The position numbers were made by a program, and so were the translations under genes. 9,312 nt of DNA, taken from contig JANQKX010000442.1 in NCBI GenBank assembly GCA_028280915.1, positions 1-9,312 of the forward strand, written 5' to 3'. This DNA is from Kiloniellaceae bacterium. GTDB taxonomy: Bacteria; Pseudomonadota; Alphaproteobacteria; Kiloniellales; Kiloniellaceae. Positions 7,272 through 9,312 of this stretch are shown here, piece by piece. Within the stretch, counting starts at the first letter, position 1. The number at the start of each line of letters is the position of its first letter. The notes beneath the pieces were generated by a model. The model saw nothing but the letters and a program-made list of their open reading frames with translations, searched no databases and had not been told where the DNA came from.

Positions 7272-7892
7272 ATGACCAAGTGGGATGAGCGTTATGGCGC
7301 GGGCGGCGACCGGCTCTTTGGGGCGGCGCCCAACGAGTACCTTCGGGAGGTTATGGCCCGCTCCGATTTTAACGCCTCATCGGTGCTCTGCCTGGGCGAC
7401 GGAGACGGCCGGGACGGCGCCTGGCTGGCCGGCCAGGGGCTGGCGGTGACGGCGGTGGACATCTCCCGGGTGGCGACGGCGCAAGCCTTGGGCCACGACC
7501 AGGCCCTGGGCGTCACCGTGGAGCGCATCGCGGCCGACCTGGCAGCTTGGCGGCCGCCGGCGGGCCGGAGCTGGGACGGGGCCACCCTGTTCTACCTGCA
7601 GTGCGAGGCCGCCGTACGCCAGCGGGCCGTTGCCACCGCCGCCGCGGCACTGCGCCCCGGCGGCTGGTTCGTGGCCGAGGGCTTCGCCCACGGCGTGAGC
7701 GGCGCGATGGTGACACCGGCGCTCGGCCCCCAGGACCCGGACCTGCTCTATGACCTGCCGGCGCTCCTCCAGGCCTTGCCCGGCTTCCAAATCATCGAAG
7801 CCTTCACCGGCACCACCCACCTCGCCCAAGGCCGCCGCCACCAGGGCCCCGCCCAGGTGGTGCGCCTGCTGGCCCGTCGGGGGGAGGGGTGA
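7272..7892 (+). CDS. Class I SAM-dependent methyltransferase (TehB/thiopurine-type family)
   Basis: A 206-residue cytoplasmic methyltransferase. It opens with WDERYGAGGDRLFGAAPNEYL (residues 4-24), typical of the small TehB-like/thiopurine-type group. The SAM-binding motif I is VLCLGDGDGRDGAWLA (38-53), and the acidic end of strand 2 is VTAVDIS (59-65), with Asp63 expected to contact the SAM ribose. Later parts (DGATLFYLQCE and LRPGGWFVAEGF) match motifs IV-VI. The start is supported by GGGGGGA six bases upstream. It is a single-gene unit with no pathway neighbours, and its substrate is unknown; detoxification of metalloid or thiol compounds is the family-level guess. It appears to be the last backbone gene before the tRNA fragment. 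Confidence 0.9.
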   Translation: MTKWDERYGAGGDRLFGAAPNEYLREVMARSDFNASSVLCLGDGDGRDGAWLAGQGLAVTAVDISRVATAQALGHDQALGVTVERIAADLAAWRPPAGRSWDGATLFYLQCEAAVRQRAVATAAAALRPGGWFVAEGFAHGVSGAMVTPALGPQDPDLLYDLPALLQALPGFQIIEAFTGTTHLAQGRRHQGPAQVVRLLARRGEG

Positions 7893-7922
7893 GGGTTTTT
7901 GCTGGCGTCAATGGTTCAGCGG

Positions 7923-7970
7923 TGGTGCCGCCTGCAGGACTTGACCCTGCGACCCTCGCATCACGAATGC
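7923..7970 (-). tRNA. tRNA-Thr(CGT) 3' fragment, probable attachment-site (att) remnant
   Basis: On the minus strand the bases spell the 3' half of a tRNA. They are: anticodon 5' stem end GCA (7970-7968), loop TTCGTGA with anticodon CGT, 3' stem TGCGA, variable loop GGGTC, T arm GCAGG-GTCAAGT-CCTGC (7950-7934), acceptor 3' strand AGGCGGC, discriminator A and CCA (7925-7923). It aligns position by position with the 3' half of E. coli tRNA-Thr(CGT) as I remember it. T-loop position 54 is G instead of the near-invariant T, and no D arm or acceptor 5' strand exists upstream, so it cannot be a working tRNA. A 3' fragment starting at the anticodon arm is what tyrosine-recombinase elements leave at their far end after integrating in a tRNA gene. 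Confidence 0.8.
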
Positions 7971-8110
7971 TCGGGGCAAACAATCTCGACTGTTCTTGAG
8001 ACGCAATTATCCGCTGAATTTCAGTAGTTTAGGGACATCCGCGTCAAGAGTTTGCGCGTCGGGATTGCCGGAACGTTCTCGGAATTTCTGCGCACGATTA
8101 CACACGAATT

Positions 8111-8130
8111 CCAATCATCTGTTGGATTGG
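8111..8130. promoter_or_regulatory. Inverted repeat upstream of the immunity-like gene
   Basis: CCAATC (8111-8116) and GATTGG (8125-8130) form a perfect six-base inverted repeat with an eight-base spacer, ending 42 bases before the start codon of the immunity-like gene. It could be an operator or a weak leader hairpin. No uridine run follows, so it is not a terminator. No clear promoter hexamers were found nearby. Confidence 0.25.
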
Positions 8131-8172
8131 AGGATTCTTGAGTTTTCCGAATTGCGCGCTTAAGGTTCGTCC

Positions 8173-8763
8173 ATGCCAAAAGACAACCAAGTAATCAAAC
8201 TGTTTCAGGAGTACGACGGACGATTGCTGATTGTCTGGCTTAAGGACGGGCCTGTCTATTCGGTTTTCAACATCGCTTGTGGGTATGACATGGGTGATGA
8301 ATTTGCTCATATCACCTCCAATATCAGCCCAGAAATTGAAAAAATCCCTGCCCACTTTTTCTATACCTCTTCGATTTTGGAGATCATCGACGGCGAAAGT
8401 GGATTGTCGATTTTTCGCGACGCCAATACAGTTGACGACAACCGCCAAACGAAGTCGAGAGACACTTTTCTAATTGAGTGGCTCCAAGACTGGTATGTCG
8501 CACATTGTAACGACCGGTGGGAACATGGCTACGGCGTGACAATAGAAACGCTTGATAATCCGGGTTGGAGGGTTGAAATCGATCTCGAGGATACGAGCCT
8601 TGAGGGTCGAGCTTTCGAGACCGTTGATATGGACAAAAGCGACAACGAATGGGTTTTTTGCCATGTGGAAGGCAAGAAGTTTAAAGGATACTCTGGCCCT
8701 CACCAGCTCGGCCTCATCATTTCATCTTTCAAAGACTGGGTGGAGAATGGAAGTCGTGCATGA
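8173..8763 (+). CDS. Two-domain immunity-like protein with C-terminal Imm53 domain
   Basis: A 196-residue soluble protein without signal peptide. Residues about 99-192 match immunity family Imm53 of bacterial polymorphic toxin systems: LIEWLQDWYVAHCNDRWEHG (100-119), YGVTIETLDNPGWRVEIDL (120-138), then TSLEG, a W160 strand and the tail SSFKDWVEN. Imm53 is normally a stand-alone protein of about 100 residues encoded next to its toxin, which it neutralises in the cytoplasm. Residues 1-82 form a separate part with FNIACGYDMGDEFAHITSN (32-50) and HFFYTSSILEI (61-71), joined by a polar linker (about 83-98). I believe this pattern also occurs as a separate small protein, but I cannot name the family. 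The start has AAGG eight bases upstream. No toxin gene lies on either side in the window, so it is an orphan or poly-immunity protein here. Confidence 0.8.
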   Translation: MPKDNQVIKLFQEYDGRLLIVWLKDGPVYSVFNIACGYDMGDEFAHITSNISPEIEKIPAHFFYTSSILEIIDGESGLSIFRDANTVDDNRQTKSRDTFLIEWLQDWYVAHCNDRWEHGYGVTIETLDNPGWRVEIDLEDTSLEGRAFETVDMDKSDNEWVFCHVEGKKFKGYSGPHQLGLIISSFKDWVENGSRA

Positions 8764-9017
8764 AAAAATTGGTTTCGACCCTTCTAACCTATTTCCTATC
8801 GACCGCAGTCATATGGCCTGGTCCAGCATTGGCTCTTAACGGATGTGAGCTAAAAACGATTTGTGTTGATCATGATCTTCCGCGTATTGACTACGTGACA
8901 ATTCTAAAAGATCACCTGAAGGAAATCCCGGACGAACTAAAATTGGCCGGCGCCATCATTGTATGGAATTCTCTTGTCGCTAAATGGGACTGCAATTCGC
9001 TTCCGCTAAGCGAATAA
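8760..9017 (+). CDS. Small exported cysteine-containing protein of unknown function
   Basis: An 85-residue protein with a classic signal peptide: MKK, a hydrophobic core LVSTLLTYFLSTAVIW, then PALA with likely cleavage after Ala25. The mature part is about 60 residues with Cys29, Cys35 and Cys78, so one disulfide is possible in the periplasm. LNGC at 26-29 resembles a lipobox but has Asn at -2, so a lipoprotein is possible rather than likely. The ATG overlaps the stop of the immunity-like gene (ATGA), which implies coupled translation and probably linked function. I do not recognise a family. Candidate roles are a periplasmic partner of the immunity protein or an unrelated island gene. An opposite-strand open frame overlaps its end, but the coupling and signal peptide favour this reading. 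Confidence 0.65.
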   Translation: MKKLVSTLLTYFLSTAVIWPGPALALNGCELKTICVDHDLPRIDYVTILKDHLKEIPDELKLAGAIIVWNSLVAKWDCNSLPLSE

Positions 9018-9048
9018 ACTACAGCCAAATAGGTCCGACATTTCCCAT

Positions 9049-9312
9049 TCACTTTTTGAATGCTGCTGAATTGGGGCTTTTGGTCCGCACAATCAATTTC
9101 TGATGGGCGACAATGCGCTGCGACGCCCGCCGATCCAGTTCCGGCGGGATGTCGGACAAGGCCGCACATCGACGTGCAGAGGGGGATCCAGACATCTCCA
9201 TTTTCGTCGATCCGGATGCCGTCACTGCGGATCGCCATAGCGGCCTCAGCCCATTCTTGGGTTGCCGGGCTGTCCTTACAGACCATCCGGAAGTAGGGTT
9301 GCTGGGCGGGTT
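9049..9312 (-). pseudogene. Frameshifted unknown gene, 3' part (5' end beyond window)
   Basis: Reading leftward from the right edge, one frame gives FRMVCKDSPATQEWAEAAMA and IRIDENGDVWIP with C- and G-ending codons, then loses that bias. After the G5 tract at 9181-9185 a second frame takes over as SARRCAALSDIPPELDRRA and SQRIVAHQKLIVRTK, with the same codon bias, and stops at 9049. Removing one base in that tract joins the two into a single open frame. The gene is therefore either truly frameshifted or carries a sequencing error at the homopolymer. It is convergent with the exported-protein gene. The family is not recognised. Without the repair, the first frame runs on to 8912 as unlikely protein through the 3' end of the neighbour. 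Confidence 0.5.

Larger units (their letters stand above)
7971..9312. mobile_element. Putative genomic island, left end (continues past the window)
   Basis: From the tRNA fragment rightward the sequence is clearly less GC-rich than the genes to the left, and the genes are accessory types: an immunity-like protein, a small exported protein and a broken gene. The tRNA fragment reads leftward, so the disrupted tRNA gene and its inserted element should lie to its right, which agrees with the composition change. No integrase, intact tRNA-Thr or second att copy is in the window, so the right boundary and element type are unknown. The short gap 7971-8172 has no supportable gene. Confidence 0.55.

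Noticed and set aside
8028..8141. Open plus-strand frame just before the immunity-like gene, considered as a toxin C-terminal remnant
   Set aside because: Only 37 codons without ATG, no recognisable toxin motif, and ends 31 bases before the next start; too little to support.
8098..8448. Minus-strand open frame of 116 codons opposite the immunity-like gene
   Set aside because: Antisense to the well-supported plus-strand protein, with no recognisable motif or ribosome-binding site.
8912..9286. A 124-codon minus-strand open frame with its own ATG
   Set aside because: Only its first third has coding-like codon use; the rest is antisense to the exported-protein gene. It is better explained as the upstream part of a frameshifted gene.

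Overview
The window looks like chromosome of a fairly GC-rich Gram-negative proteobacterium, most likely an alphaproteobacterium. The signs are Sec signal peptides, a TAXI-type TRAP transporter with a fused DctQM permease and a UspA partner, and a YbaN/DUF454 protein. No rRNA or other taxonomic marker is present, so this is inference.

Layout. Bases 1-1230 (minus strand) hold a two-gene acyl-CoA unit: an enoyl-CoA hydratase/isomerase followed by the start of an ADP-forming acyl-CoA synthetase that runs off the left edge. Facing away from it across an A/T-rich divergent intergenic region is an RpiR/MurR-type regulator (1425-2306). Downstream on the plus strand is a TRAP unit: a TAXI periplasmic binding protein (2444-3412), an intrinsic terminator or attenuator, a fused DctQM permease with a C-terminal DUF3394-like domain (3519-6125), and a UspA protein whose GTG start overlaps the permease stop (6122-6556). 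The arrangement suggests carboxylate uptake through the TRAP system, CoA activation and beta-oxidation-type processing, with the RpiR protein as local regulator. The substrate cannot be read from the sequence. A convergent ybaN-like membrane protein gene (6585-6956) and a SAM-dependent methyltransferase with a hairpin-rich leader (7272-7892) complete the apparent chromosomal backbone.

At 7923-7970 (minus strand) lies the 3' half of a tRNA-Thr(CGT) gene: anticodon arm, variable loop, T arm, acceptor 3' strand and CCA, with the 5' half missing and one T-loop base changed. Base composition changes right after it. In two 60-base samples I counted 45/60 G+C inside the permease gene (5281-5340) and 26/60 in the gene at 8341-8400. 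The polarity fits the distal attachment site of a genomic island that extends rightward out of the window.

The visible part of that island carries a 196-residue protein whose C-terminal half matches polymorphic-toxin immunity family Imm53 and whose N-terminal half looks like a second, separate domain. It overlaps by ATGA with a small exported cysteine-containing protein of unknown function. A convergent minus-strand gene at the right edge appears to be frameshifted at a G5 tract. No toxin or integrase is visible in the window; both would be expected further right if the island reading is correct.
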